DNA of 56,464 nucleotides from an uncultured Megasphaera sp. (GCA_934193515.1 CAKPVJ010000012.1:1-56464), one strand, 5' to 3'; shown: positions 25,347 to 34,247, numbered from the stretch's first letter. Made by a program: numbers and translations. Notes: generated from the sequence alone by a model not told the origin.

Positions 25347-26426
25347 TTACCGAACCCATTCAAAACGGAATTTTCTGCCTGGTGTGATGTATGATAGTAA
25401 AAATTGTTCTTCCGGCAGAATGCGGGCCGCAATATTGGTGCGCGGCTCTACCGGCAGCGAACGTTGTATGATTTGTATTTCTCCCATATAACGCTGAAAG
25501 TCTTGATTATCGATGGTAATGTCGCCATACTGCAGCGGGCACTGCGGGCCGTCGGTAGCGATAATATGACTGCCGACATGACTGCGGCTTTCCTGCGCGC
25601 GAATGACATCTTGTGCTGCATCAAGCCGCGCCGTAAACGTATAGGATAAAAGGTCGCGGATAGATGGGTTCCGACTCAGCAGACGGGCTTTGAGGACGAC
25701 GACATTTTTTTCTTCTCTGCCAGTGCGTGCCAGCGATTTCAGCTCGGCTGGCGAGGGATGAGAGTCGCCGATAAAAACGGACTGCATGCCCATAGCTGCC
25801 AGATGACGGCTGGCGAGACTGACATCCATGCGGCGGTGCATTTCCAGTGTCGGCAGTCCTTCATAGAGCGGACCGCGGCGGCCTGCCTGACTGGCAATAA
25901 AGGCGCCGACAGAAAGCCCTTTTTCCTGCAGCCAATGTGTCTGCTGTGCAGCATAGACCGGACTGAGCCCGGTATGCGGGCGCGGATAGAAATTGTGCAG
26001 GCAGTCTATTTGTGAAAAATCAGCGTCGGCATCCTGCAGGGCTTGTATGTAAGACGGCTGCAGGGTAGAGGCGTTGAGTTGAATGGGCATGATGCGGCTG
26101 AACAGTGCTGTTTTTTCTACACTGAAGCCGTAATCCAACCGTGCTGTTGTAATGCCTAAGTCAAGCAGTGCCTGCGGCCGCAGCGTGTCTATCCCCAATA
26201 AGGCCGTTGTCTGAGGAGAAATATCGGCAATAACGTCCATGTTATGTGAACGGGCAGCGGCAAGAAGTTGTCGTAGTTCTTGCCGCAGGGCGTCTCTGTT
26301 TGCTTCCGGAATGTGAAGGGACGTAAACAGACGGCGAATACCCAGGGCGGAAGCTTGTTCTACTAAGGCAAGATGGTCTGCTGCTGTGCCGTCCAGTCCG
26401 GGATAAAGTGAGATACCTGTATGCAT
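25347..26426 (-). CDS. mupG: MupG-type 6-phospho-N-acetylmuramidase (DUF871)
   Basis: A 359-residue cytoplasmic protein with a TIM-barrel part (GISLYPGLDGTAADHLALVE, then FTSLHIPE near the start, IDCLHNFYPRPHTGLS in the middle) and a small C-terminal domain (GDITIDNQDFQRYMGEIQII). The family hydrolyses MurNAc6P-GlcNAc made by the MurP importer, giving MurNAc-6-P and GlcNAc. The ATG at 26426 has AAGGAGG six bases upstream; the ORF is open 15 codons earlier, but that overlaps murP. Third gene of the murQ-murP-mupG operon, 11 bases after murP. Confidence 0.88.
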   Translation of the reverse strand: MHTGISLYPGLDGTAADHLALVEQASALGIRRLFTSLHIPEANRDALRQELRQLLAAARSHNMDVIADISPQTTALLGIDTLRPQALLDLGITTARLDYGFSVEKTALFSRIMPIQLNASTLQPSYIQALQDADADFSQIDCLHNFYPRPHTGLSPVYAAQQTHWLQEKGLSVGAFIASQAGRRGPLYEGLPTLEMHRRMDVSLASRHLAAMGMQSVFIGDSHPSPAELKSLARTGREEKNVVVLKARLLSRNPSIRDLLSYTFTARLDAAQDVIRAQESRSHVGSHIIATDGPQCPLQYGDITIDNQDFQRYMGEIQIIQRSLPVEPRTNIAARILPEEQFLLSYITPGRKFRFEWVR

Positions 26427-26437
26427 GCGCATCCTCC

Positions 26438-27820
26438 TTAGGATTCCGGGTCGTCGAAGCCGACAATCCAAGTAATAATAAATCCGACGATATATGCTGT
26501 CAAAAGGCCGACGAGATAGATAAGCATATGGTTAGTGCTGAGCATCAAGGGCAGACCGGAAATTCCCATGGCGGTAGAACCGACCATATAGGCAGCCTGT
26601 ACGGCACCGCCTGCGGCACCGCCAAGGCAGGCGCCGATAAATGGCTTGCCCAGCGGCAGCGTAACCCCGTAGATCAGCGGTTCACCGACACCCATGATGC
26701 CGACAGGCAGGGCAGAGGCAATCGTTTTGCGCAGCGATTTATTTTTTGTTTTGACATATACGGCAAGAGAAGCGCCGACCTGGCCGCCGCCGGCCATTGC
26801 TAAAATTGGCAGCAGTATGTTGACGCCATAGCGGGAGAGCAGTTCGGCGTGGATGGGGGTCAGTCCTTGATGAACGCCGCACATGACCATCGGCAGGAAT
26901 GTGCCGCCGAGGATAAAGCCTGTCACGGCGCCGCCGGCATCGATAGATGATGTAGCCGCTGTGCCAATCGCTTCGGAAATCACGCCGGCAATAGGCTGAA
27001 AGATGCAAAGCGCGACGAGTGTGGAAACTAGAACCGTCAGAAGCGGCGTTATGAAGAGATCCAACATGACGGGCACCAGCTGATGCAGTTTCTTTTCGAG
27101 ATACGATGAAAACAGCACGACCAGCAGCACGGCAATGATACCGCCGCGTCCGGGGATGAGAGGACTGTCTAAAAACGTAATCTGCGTCAGCATGGGATGA
27201 CTGATAACTGCTGCCATCACGCCGCCGAGCATGGGGGAACCGCCAAAGGTTTTGGCACTGTTGATGCCGACAAAAATGTTTAAGCCGAAGAACACGGCAT
27301 TGCCGGCGACAGCTAGCATTTGAACGAGCGGCAGGGATGCCAGGGACGGTTCTGCCTTTAAGATGATGTTGAGAATGCCTGTAATCAAACCGCAGGCAAT
27401 AAACGCAGGGATAATTGGTGTGAAAATCTGAGCAATTTTCTTTAAAGCCAATTTGACCGGCGTGGCATTTTTTTTGCGGATAGCATCGTGCAGGGCTTTA
27501 CCGTCGCCGACGGCTGCTTGTTTGGCAAGAGAGGCAACGGATGATGAAGCCGCAGCAGAAGCTGGCGCAGCCGGCTGCGTCAGCAGGGCTTTGAATGCGG
27601 CCGTCACTTTGCCGGCTTTTCCCGGCCCGACGACAATCTGCCATTCATCTCCTGATTTATTGATGCCGAGTACGCCGGGAATGGCTGCGAGCTGTTCTTT
27701 GGTAAAATGCTCTTCTTGGACATGCAGGCGCAGCCGGGTCATGCAGTGATATACTTGTGTAATATTATCGGTCGGCCCCATCAGTGCATAAATATCACGG
27801 GCGAGTTTTTCGTAATCCAT
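26438..27820 (-). CDS. murP: PTS EIIBC component for N-acetylmuramic acid (MurP-like)
   Basis: A 460-residue membrane protein with an N-terminal EIIB domain (VYHCMTRLRLHV, phospho-Cys26) and an EIIC domain with about ten membrane segments (IPAFIACGLITGILNIIL, GLTPIHAEL, GVGEPLIYGVTLPLGKPF). It lacks an EIIA domain, as MurP does, so a separate EIIA-Glc would be needed. Specificity for MurNAc or MurNAc-GlcNAc is inferred from the gene pair with murQ and mupG. Its ATG overlaps the murQ stop by one base (TGATG), showing translational coupling. Confidence 0.88.
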   Translation of the reverse strand: MDYEKLARDIYALMGPTDNITQVYHCMTRLRLHVQEEHFTKEQLAAIPGVLGINKSGDEWQIVVGPGKAGKVTAAFKALLTQPAAPASAAASSSVASLAKQAAVGDGKALHDAIRKKNATPVKLALKKIAQIFTPIIPAFIACGLITGILNIILKAEPSLASLPLVQMLAVAGNAVFFGLNIFVGINSAKTFGGSPMLGGVMAAVISHPMLTQITFLDSPLIPGRGGIIAVLLVVLFSSYLEKKLHQLVPVMLDLFITPLLTVLVSTLVALCIFQPIAGVISEAIGTAATSSIDAGGAVTGFILGGTFLPMVMCGVHQGLTPIHAELLSRYGVNILLPILAMAGGGQVGASLAVYVKTKNKSLRKTIASALPVGIMGVGEPLIYGVTLPLGKPFIGACLGGAAGGAVQAAYMVGSTAMGISGLPLMLSTNHMLIYLVGLLTAYIVGFIITWIVGFDDPES

Positions 27821-28734
27821 CAGCAATCCTCCTTGTTGGTTTGCTGCAGTGCCTGGCGAAGATAGCCGTCAGCGTGCTGCAGTACTGCGGCGGCGGCAGA
27901 TGCAGAAAGCTGATTTTTTATCATGACAATGGCTGTCTTTGCGCTTCCTTGGCACTGCTGCAGTGCCTGTATGGCTGTATCGCGGGTACAGCCCGTAACA
28001 GTCATGACGATGCGCCGCGCCCGTTCTTCCAGTTTTTTATTGGAGGCTTTGACATCGACCATGAGGTTGCCGTAGACTTTGCCGAGTTTGACCATGGTCC
28101 CTGTCGAAAGCATGTTGAGGATCATCTTTTGAGCCGTGCCGGCTTTCATGCGTGTCGAGCCTGTAATGACTTCCGGACCGACGAGGACACACAAATCAAT
28201 CTGGGCATGTGCGGCAATGGGCGAGTGAGGCGAGCAGTCCACTGCAATGGTTGCGGCGCCGACGGACTGCGCATACGACAAGGCTCCGACAACATACGGC
28301 GTGCGTCCGGACGCACTGAGACCGACGACGACATCCTTGGCAGTAATATGCTGCGCTTTTAGATCGGCTTCTCCGTTTTGCGGCGAGTCCTCGGCTCCTT
28401 CGCGGGCACGAAAAATAGCATCATAGCCGCCGGCAATAAGGCCCTGTACGAGTTCCGGTTCCGTGCTGTATGTTGGCGGGCATTCGACGGCATCGAGAAT
28501 CCCCAGCCGTCCCGATGTACCGGAGCCAATATAAAACAAGCGGCCGCCGTCATGCAAATGAGCGGCAATGAGGTCTACGGCCTGGGCAACGGCGGGAGCA
28601 ATCGCGCCCACTGCGGCAGCGACTTTGGCATCTTCTGCGTTGATAATCCGCACCATGTCCAATGTCGATACAGCATCAATTGCCTGGCTGGCCGTATTTT
28701 GCTGTTCAGTAGCAAGTGTATCTAATTCAATCAT
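27820..28734 (-). CDS. murQ: N-acetylmuramic acid 6-phosphate etherase
   Basis: A 304-residue SIS-domain enzyme that splits MurNAc-6-P into GlcNAc-6-P and D-lactate. Family marks: GRLFYIGSGTSGRLGILDA, ECPPTYSTEPELVQGLIAGG with GAEDS after it, VGLSASGRTPYVVGAL, TGSTRMKAGTAQKMILNM and NLMVDVKASN. The ATG at 28734 has AAGGA close upstream and starts the conserved N-terminus. First gene of a tight operon for recovery of cell-wall sugars. No MurR regulator is present in the window. The D-lactate formed would suit a lactate-using fermenter (inference). Confidence 0.95.
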   Translation of the reverse strand: MIELDTLATEQQNTASQAIDAVSTLDMVRIINAEDAKVAAAVGAIAPAVAQAVDLIAAHLHDGGRLFYIGSGTSGRLGILDAVECPPTYSTEPELVQGLIAGGYDAIFRAREGAEDSPQNGEADLKAQHITAKDVVVGLSASGRTPYVVGALSYAQSVGAATIAVDCSPHSPIAAHAQIDLCVLVGPEVITGSTRMKAGTAQKMILNMLSTGTMVKLGKVYGNLMVDVKASNKKLEERARRIVMTVTGCTRDTAIQALQQCQGSAKTAIVMIKNQLSASAAAAVLQHADGYLRQALQQTNKEDC

Positions 28735-28882
28735 GAAAATCCTTCTTTCATACAATATCAACCATTCATCAATCAATGAATATATCTCATTATAAAGAAG
28801 GCGGGCCTGTGATGCAAGAAAGGAAAATATCTTTATTTTTCCTGTATTTCATGGTATCATAAATAGCGTGCAGCATTACTGT

Positions 28883-28959
28883 GCGCCCATAGCTCAGCTG
28901 GATAGAGCAGCAGTTTCCTAAACTGCGTGTCGGATGTTCGAGTCATCTTGGGCGCACCA
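28883..28959 (+). tRNA. tRNA-Arg (anticodon CCU)
   Basis: A full cloverleaf of 77 bases: acceptor GCGCCCA/TGGGCGC, D arm GCTC/GAGC, anticodon stem GCAGT/ACTGC with loop TTCCTAA (anticodon CCT), T arm GGATG/CATCT with loop TTCGAGT, discriminator A and encoded CCA. It reads AGG codons. A T-run directly after it may act as terminator. Confidence 0.97.
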
Positions 28960-29046
28960 TTTTTTTTATCTGAAAACGACTGGCCGTTTTGACGGCTGAT
29001 TTTATACACTTAGGAAATACTACGTATATGAAAGGCGGTACCTGTC

Positions 29047-30405
29047 ATGTCCAAGACCAATAATCCTTTAGCTTCTTTCCATGAAGAAGCACTGCATGAT
29101 GTTGATTATACATTTGCAGAAGCAGTCCAAGAAGCAAAGCGCTGTCTGAACTGTAAAGTTCCTCAATGCCGCAAAGGCTGCCCGATTCACAACGAAATCC
29201 CGCAGTTTATTCAGGCTTTGAAAGAAGGAAACTTAGGCAAAGCAGCGGAACATATTTATCATCAAAGCGATTTGCCGGCTATCTGCGGCCGCGTGTGTCC
29301 GCGGGAAAAACAGTGCGAAGGTGCCTGTGTTCTCGGTAAAAAAGGACATCACATGGAAATCGGCAAACTCGAACGTTTTGTAGCAGATATGGCCATGAAC
29401 AGCGGTTTTTTGCCTCTTCACGTCAGCAAAAAGACAAGCGGCAGCGTGGCCTTGATTGGCAGCGGTCCGGCGAGCATTGCCGCAGCTCGTGAACTAGCTC
29501 TTCGCGATTACGACGTGACAATATTTGAAGCCTCTTCGCATGCTGGCGGCACGACGACCTATGGGATTCCGACATTCCGCCTGCATAAAGAAATTGTTTG
29601 GCGTGAAGCGGACATGCTGGAAAAAATGGGTGTTGCCATCCAATATCACATCAAAATCGGTACGGATAAAACGATAGATGAACTGCAGCAGCAGTTTGAC
29701 GCTGTTTTTATCGGTGTCGGTACGATGGATGCTTGGAGCCTCGGCGTAGCCAATGATACGGTAGAAGGCGTAGTCAATGCAGAACAATTCCTTGTGCAGG
29801 TACAAAATGTACAGCTCGGTGAAGAAACAATAGACAATCTGCCGATTCAAAAAGGCGATCAGGTCATTGTCGTCGGAGCTGGCAACGTGGCCATTGATGC
29901 GGCGCGGACAGCACTGCGCTTGGGAGCGGATGTAAAAATCGTATACCGCCGGGCAGAAAAAAATATGAAGTGCCTGCCGTCTGAATATGAAGAAGCCAAA
30001 GCAGACGGCGTACAATTCCAATTTTACTCGGCACCGAAAGCTGTTGTCGGTACGACACACGTCGAAGGACTGCAGTACGAAAAACAGCAGATTTTGGAAG
30101 ATGCGACGATGGTGCCGACTGGTGAATTTGGCATTGTACCGGCCAATAAAATTATTGCGGCGATTGGCAACAAGCCGGAAAAAAGCGTGATTGATTCCTT
30201 TGGCGTCGATGCCAATGAAGACGGCTATATTGCCGTCAAAGACACGCCCTATGGCATGACCAGCCGGGCAGGTATTTTTGCGGCCGGCGATATTGTCCAT
30301 AAACCGCAGACCGTAGTCTTGGCGATGCGGGAAGGCAAAAAAACGGCATTGGCAATCGATGCCTACGTTCGCGCCGTTCGTCTTCTCCAAGCAGCGAAAC
30401 AATAG
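29047..30405 (+). CDS. GltD-like NAD(P)/FAD oxidoreductase (glutamate synthase small-subunit family)
   Basis: A 452-residue flavoprotein. The N-terminal [4Fe-4S] domain has CLNCKVPQCRKGCP and ICGRVCPREKQCEGAC. Then come an FAD-binding fold (VALIGSGPASIAAARELA), an NAD(P)-binding fold (VIVVGAGNVAIDAARTALRLG) and the C-terminal FAD motif FAAGDIVHKPQTVVLAM. This shape is shared by GltD, NfnB/SudA and PreT. No glutamate synthase large subunit, NfnA or PreA gene is next to it, so the partner and reaction stay open. A carbonic anhydrase gene follows after 11 bases. Confidence 0.85.
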   Translation: MSKTNNPLASFHEEALHDVDYTFAEAVQEAKRCLNCKVPQCRKGCPIHNEIPQFIQALKEGNLGKAAEHIYHQSDLPAICGRVCPREKQCEGACVLGKKGHHMEIGKLERFVADMAMNSGFLPLHVSKKTSGSVALIGSGPASIAAARELALRDYDVTIFEASSHAGGTTTYGIPTFRLHKEIVWREADMLEKMGVAIQYHIKIGTDKTIDELQQQFDAVFIGVGTMDAWSLGVANDTVEGVVNAEQFLVQVQNVQLGEETIDNLPIQKGDQVIVVGAGNVAIDAARTALRLGADVKIVYRRAEKNMKCLPSEYEEAKADGVQFQFYSAPKAVVGTTHVEGLQYEKQQILEDATMVPTGEFGIVPANKIIAAIGNKPEKSVIDSFGVDANEDGYIAVKDTPYGMTSRAGIFAAGDIVHKPQTVVLAMREGKKTALAIDAYVRAVRLLQAAKQ

Positions 30406-30416
30406 GAGGTATCCCG

Positions 30417-30977
30417 ATGTCTCTCTTAGCAAATCAAATTACCAAAGCCAATCATGCGTTTGTAGAAAAAACATTGATGCACGGCGGCTTGGAAGTCGTC
30501 AGCAAATATCCCAACCGTAATTTAGCTGTGCTGACTTGTATGGATACGCGGCTTCTCGATTTTCTCGAACCGGCTATGGGACTGCGGCGCGGCGAGGCCA
30601 AAGTCATCAAAGTAGCTGGTAATACGGCGTTTGAAGATTTTGACAGCGTTATTGGCAGTTTGATGGTAGCTGTCTATGAACTCCACGTTCATGATATCAT
30701 CGTCATGGGCCATGACGACTGCGGCATGCTCAAGACGACGTCGGACAGCTTGTGTCAAAAAATGGCTGACGAAGGTATTGACGCGGCTGCCATAGAAGCA
30801 GTTCGTCCGCGGCTGCAGGCTTGGGCGGACCCTATTGGCGATGTAGATGCATCGGTGCGTCAGACCGTACAGTGTCTGCGGAACAATCCGTATTTGCCCG
30901 ATACCCTTTCCATTTACGGCATGGTGATTCATCCGCATACCGGTGAAATCCGGGTTGTAGACGACAACGAAGCCTGA
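30417..30977 (+). CDS. Beta-class carbonic anhydrase
   Basis: A 186-residue cytoplasmic enzyme interconverting CO2 and bicarbonate. The zinc and catalytic residues are seen in CMDTR (Cys41, Asp43, Arg45) and GHDDCG (His99, Cys102). AGGAGG precedes the ATG. Short for the class but with all ligands present. Probably co-transcribed with the GltD-like gene. Bicarbonate supply for carbamoyl phosphate synthase, encoded a few kilobases on, is a possible benefit (inference). Confidence 0.9.
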   Translation: MSLLANQITKANHAFVEKTLMHGGLEVVSKYPNRNLAVLTCMDTRLLDFLEPAMGLRRGEAKVIKVAGNTAFEDFDSVIGSLMVAVYELHVHDIIVMGHDDCGMLKTTSDSLCQKMADEGIDAAAIEAVRPRLQAWADPIGDVDASVRQTVQCLRNNPYLPDTLSIYGMVIHPHTGEIRVVDDNEA

Positions 30978-31025
30978 AATCGGCACAAACATACCCAATG
31001 TATGGAAACAGAAAGGAAGCATATC

Positions 31026-31583
31026 ATGACGATTGCAGAACAACGGATACAAGAACATGAAGCAGTCCTGACAGCGACGAAAACCTTGCTGCCGGATATA
31101 GAAAAAGCGGGGATGATAGTAAAAAAGGCCTTGATGACAGGCCATAAAATTCTCTTTTGCGGCAACGGCGGCAGTGCAGCTGATGCTCAGCATTTGGCAG
31201 CGGAAATTGTCGGCCGCTTTCAAAAAGAACGGCGCGCTTTTCCAGCAGTTGCTCTGACGGTAGATACATCGATTCTCACAGCTGTAGCCAATGACTATGG
31301 CTATGATACCGTTTTCAGTCGGCAAGTACAGGCCCTGGGAGAAGAAGGCGACGTTCTCGTCGGTATTTCTACATCCGGCAACAGTACCAACGTCCTGCAG
31401 GCCATTGCCGAAGCGCATGCCAAACACATGACGGTCATCGGTATGACAGCCATTGGCGGCGGTAAGATGAAAGAGCAATGTGACCTCTGCCTGGCCGTTC
31501 CTGCCAAAACCACGGCAAGAGCTCAGGAAATGCATATTATGATCGGACATATTCTTTGCGAAATTGCAGAAGAAGATATGTAA
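31026..31583 (+). CDS. gmhA: Sedoheptulose-7-phosphate isomerase
   Basis: A 185-residue SIS-domain protein. It has the GmhA marks KILFCGNGGSAADAQHLAAE, VGRFQKERRAFPAVALT and VGISTSGNSTNVLQAI. It makes D-glycero-D-manno-heptose-7-phosphate, the first step to the heptose of the LPS core, so it points to an outer membrane. The ATG at 31026 has AAAGGAAG upstream; an earlier in-frame ATG at 31002 has none. No other heptose genes are in the window. Confidence 0.9.
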   Translation: MTIAEQRIQEHEAVLTATKTLLPDIEKAGMIVKKALMTGHKILFCGNGGSAADAQHLAAEIVGRFQKERRAFPAVALTVDTSILTAVANDYGYDTVFSRQVQALGEEGDVLVGISTSGNSTNVLQAIAEAHAKHMTVIGMTAIGGGKMKEQCDLCLAVPAKTTARAQEMHIMIGHILCEIAEEDM

Positions 31584-31592
31584 GCTGCATGT

Positions 31593-31715
31593 GGAGCTGT
31601 AACAACATGAGAACGTTGAATTCATGTTGTTACAGCTCCTTTTGTCATATCGTCTTACGTGGATGGTTTGCAGCATGACAGTTCATTTTCTTCAGACTTC
31701 AAACAAAAAACTTTT
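31593..31715 (-). repeat. Dispersed ~125-bp element, copy 2 (inverted; begins with the gmhA terminator)
   Basis: In this orientation the hairpin GGAGCTGTAACAACATG and its complement (31593-31643) lie first and end the gmhA transcript. The conserved block AAAAGTTTTTTGTTTGAAGT is at the far end on the minus strand. It aligns without gaps to copy 1 at 25214. The gap 31584-31890 contains this element and the pyrF promoter, nothing else that I see. Confidence 0.8.
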
Positions 31716-31822
31716 GACGAAATACGATAGCGCATGATAGACAAAACCATGATGTTACATTTTCTTTTATATACTTCGCCATTATTTTTTCACTGGCAGT
31801 CCATTGCAGGAACCTTCAGTCG

Positions 31823-31851
31823 TTGACAGTCTATATAAAAAATGACATAAT
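31823..31851 (+). promoter_or_regulatory. Promoter of pyrF
   Basis: TTGACA (31823-31828), 17-base spacer, CATAAT (31846-31851), about 40 bases before the start codon. No PyrR-type leader is visible between promoter and gene. Confidence 0.6.
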
Positions 31852-31890
31852 AAATTAGATATGCCTATATATCCATAAGGAGGTTTACAG

Positions 31891-32604
31891 ATGGCAGATA
31901 ATCGCATTATTACTGCTTTGGATGTCCATTCCTTGGAGGACATGAAAAAGCTCGTAGAATTACTGGGAGACAGTGTTTCCTTCTATAAAGTCGGCATGGA
32001 ATTGTTTTACAGTGCCGGCCCTGATGCGGTACGGTATTTGAAAGAACAGGGAAAACATGTATTTTTGGACTTGAAAGTACATGATATTCCCAATACAGTC
32101 GGGCAGAGTATTCGCGCGCTGACACGTCTGGGTGCCGATTTGATGACGCTTCACGGCACAGGCGGCAAAGCGATGATGGCAGCGGCAGCTGAAGCTGTTC
32201 AGGATGAAGCGGCTAAGCTTGGCATCGAACGGCCCAAACTGCTGGCTGTTACCGTACTGACCAGCATTGATGAACAGAGCTGGCAGGAAATCGGCGGTAA
32301 ATACAGCATTGCCGAAACGGTGCAGCGGTTGGCAAAACTGGCCAAAGAAGCCGGCGTAGACGGTACGGTTTCTTCACCGTATGAAGCCAAGGCTATTCGG
32401 GAAATGAACGGCCCGGATTTTCTGATTGTTACACCGGGAATTCGCCCGACATTTGCCGTCGCCAATGACCAAAAACGCTTTACGACGCCGTCACAGGCAC
32501 TGCAGGACGGTGCGTCGCACCTGGTTATCGGCCGACCGATTACCAAAGCGGACAATCCGAAAGAAGCAGTACGAAAAATTTTAGCAGAAATTCAGGGGGT
32601 ATAA
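31891..32604 (+). CDS. pyrF: Orotidine-5'-phosphate decarboxylase
   Basis: A 237-residue TIM-barrel enzyme for the last step to UMP. Seen: RIITALDVHSLEDM, FYKVGMELFYSAGP, the catalytic DLKVHDIPNTV motif (Lys and Asp), VTPGIRP and VIGRPITKADNP. AGGAGG lies seven bases upstream. The pyrE gene follows after six bases. Confidence 0.96.
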   Translation: MADNRIITALDVHSLEDMKKLVELLGDSVSFYKVGMELFYSAGPDAVRYLKEQGKHVFLDLKVHDIPNTVGQSIRALTRLGADLMTLHGTGGKAMMAAAAEAVQDEAAKLGIERPKLLAVTVLTSIDEQSWQEIGGKYSIAETVQRLAKLAKEAGVDGTVSSPYEAKAIREMNGPDFLIVTPGIRPTFAVANDQKRFTTPSQALQDGASHLVIGRPITKADNPKEAVRKILAEIQGV

Positions 32605-32610
32605 TAAGTT

Positions 32611-33198
32611 ATGATGACAGAAGCAGAAGTAAAACAATTATTAGTTGACACCAAAGCCGTATTGGAAGGTCATTTCCTTCTTACGTCCGGTCTGCACAGC
32701 CCACTTTATGTTGAAAAATTCAACGTTCTTCAGCATCCGGAATATACGGAAAAGCTTTGCAAAGAATTGGCTGAACGCTTTAAAGACCAGAACGTACAGA
32801 CTGTTATGGGCCCTATGACCGGCGGTATCCTGCTGGCTCATGAAGTCGGCAAAGCATTGGGAACCCGTGCTATTTTTACGGAACGTGAAAAAGGCGTCAT
32901 GACGCTGCGCCGCGGTTTTCATATTGAACCGGGTGAACGCGTGCTCATCGTAGAAGATATCGTTACGACCGGCGGCTCTGTACAGGAAGTTGTCAATGTT
33001 GTCAAGAAAGCCGGCGGTGTTATTGTCGGCGTGGGCCTTTTGGTAGACCGCAGTGGCGGCAAGGCAGAATTTGGCGTTCCGAAAGAAAATGTTCAGGCAC
33101 TGCTTCATTTGACGGTTCCGACGTATCAGCCGGATAACTGCCCGCTTTGCAAAGAAGGCGTACCCATGACAGAACGCGGCAGCCATCATTTGAAATAA
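32611..33198 (+). CDS. pyrE: Orotate phosphoribosyltransferase
   Basis: A 195-residue enzyme joining orotate to PRPP. It has the PRPP motif VLIVEDIVTTGGSVQEVV, the GHFLLTSGLHSPLYVEKF segment and GPMTGGILLAHEVGKALG. The length fits the longer type of bacterial PyrE, which has a C-terminal cysteine-containing tail (CPLCKEG). ATG 32611 or 32614 may be used. Operon with pyrF. Confidence 0.95.
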   Translation: MMTEAEVKQLLVDTKAVLEGHFLLTSGLHSPLYVEKFNVLQHPEYTEKLCKELAERFKDQNVQTVMGPMTGGILLAHEVGKALGTRAIFTEREKGVMTLRRGFHIEPGERVLIVEDIVTTGGSVQEVVNVVKKAGGVIVGVGLLVDRSGGKAEFGVPKENVQALLHLTVPTYQPDNCPLCKEGVPMTERGSHHLK

Positions 33199-33218
33199 GA
33201 AAGGGCTGAAAACAGAAT

Positions 33219-34163
33219 ATGGAATTATTATCAGCTATTCTGCCGTTTTTTGGCGCAGGTCTTCTCGGTGCTGTATTTTCCCGTTTTACGGGCATGAACA
33301 TGAGCATGTGCCTGCTTATGATTTTCTTATATATGGGCGCAAAACCGGGCGAGCTCATTGTGGCAATGCTGTTGTTTAACGTTTTTACGTATTTTACGGT
33401 ATATTCACAGGAACATCGCATGAACATGAAGACCTTTGTCATCTTCCCAGGTGTCAAATTTCTCCTGCCTGTGTTTATTACGGTTATTTTAGCAGCTGTT
33501 AGCCCATTTTTCGGCATTGTCTTTTTTGTCATCGTCTTTTTGCTGGAAATCTTCGCCAAGATATATCAGGGGATTCCCCAAAAAGTTCGGCCGACTAAAG
33601 GACAGCTTGTGCAGATGTGTGTTATTGCCAGTGTACTCGTCGTGATCGGCGCGGTCATTGTAGAATTTATTCCGGCAGCGTACTATTATATTTTAGCGGG
33701 CATTGTTATTCTTGCCTTTGCTGCGCTGATGTGGTTTGCCGGCGACCGTAAAAAATGGAACCGCTCATGGGATACTATTTTGTACGGTACGACTTTTCTG
33801 GCAGGCCTTACGGGTATTGATGCAACAGATTGGCTTACGGCTATGCGGCGCAATGAACAATCCGTGTTGTCCCGCTGCTATCCGATTGTCATCAATTCGG
33901 CGATGGTTGTTGGCTTGATTGCTGCCTATCTGATTTTCAGATATTTTTCATTGGGCGCGCTGTTTTCCACGATTGGCGCCGCCGTAGGCGTCCGTTTCTT
34001 TGGCGTGGAAACGCACAGCACCAAAGGAAAGTTCTCCTATTTGACACTGGGCATTGCCGTACTGGCTGCATTGGTCTTCATGATTATTCAGCCGCAGCCC
34101 GTAGGTTTTCCTGAACTTCCTATGTCGGATGAACAGCCGCATTTTCAATTTTTTAACTTTTAA
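33219..34163 (+). CDS. Polytopic membrane protein of unknown function in the pyr cluster
   Basis: A 314-residue protein with about eight to nine hydrophobic helices (for example FFGAGLLGAVFSRFTGMNMS at the start). The layout is somewhat like TauE/SafE (TSUP) carriers, but I see no decisive motif. It begins 20 bases after pyrE with a GAAAGGG site and ends at a good terminator, so it is part of the pyrF-pyrE transcript. A transport role for a pyrimidine or related anion is possible, not shown. Confidence 0.65.
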   Translation: MELLSAILPFFGAGLLGAVFSRFTGMNMSMCLLMIFLYMGAKPGELIVAMLLFNVFTYFTVYSQEHRMNMKTFVIFPGVKFLLPVFITVILAAVSPFFGIVFFVIVFLLEIFAKIYQGIPQKVRPTKGQLVQMCVIASVLVVIGAVIVEFIPAAYYYILAGIVILAFAALMWFAGDRKKWNRSWDTILYGTTFLAGLTGIDATDWLTAMRRNEQSVLSRCYPIVINSAMVVGLIAAYLIFRYFSLGALFSTIGAAVGVRFFGVETHSTKGKFSYLTLGIAVLAALVFMIIQPQPVGFPELPMSDEQPHFQFFNF

Positions 34164-34180
34164 AAGCGGTTACGCTACTC

Positions 34181-34213
34181 AACTGGAACTGTATCAGCGG
34201 TTCCAGTTTTTTT
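34181..34213 (+). terminator. Terminator of the pyrF-pyrE-membrane protein transcript
   Basis: CTGGAAC/GTTCCAG stem (34183-34206) with a T7 run. Confidence 0.85.
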
Positions 34214-34247
34214 CTTATATAACTTTATGAGATACAGCAAAAAATTC

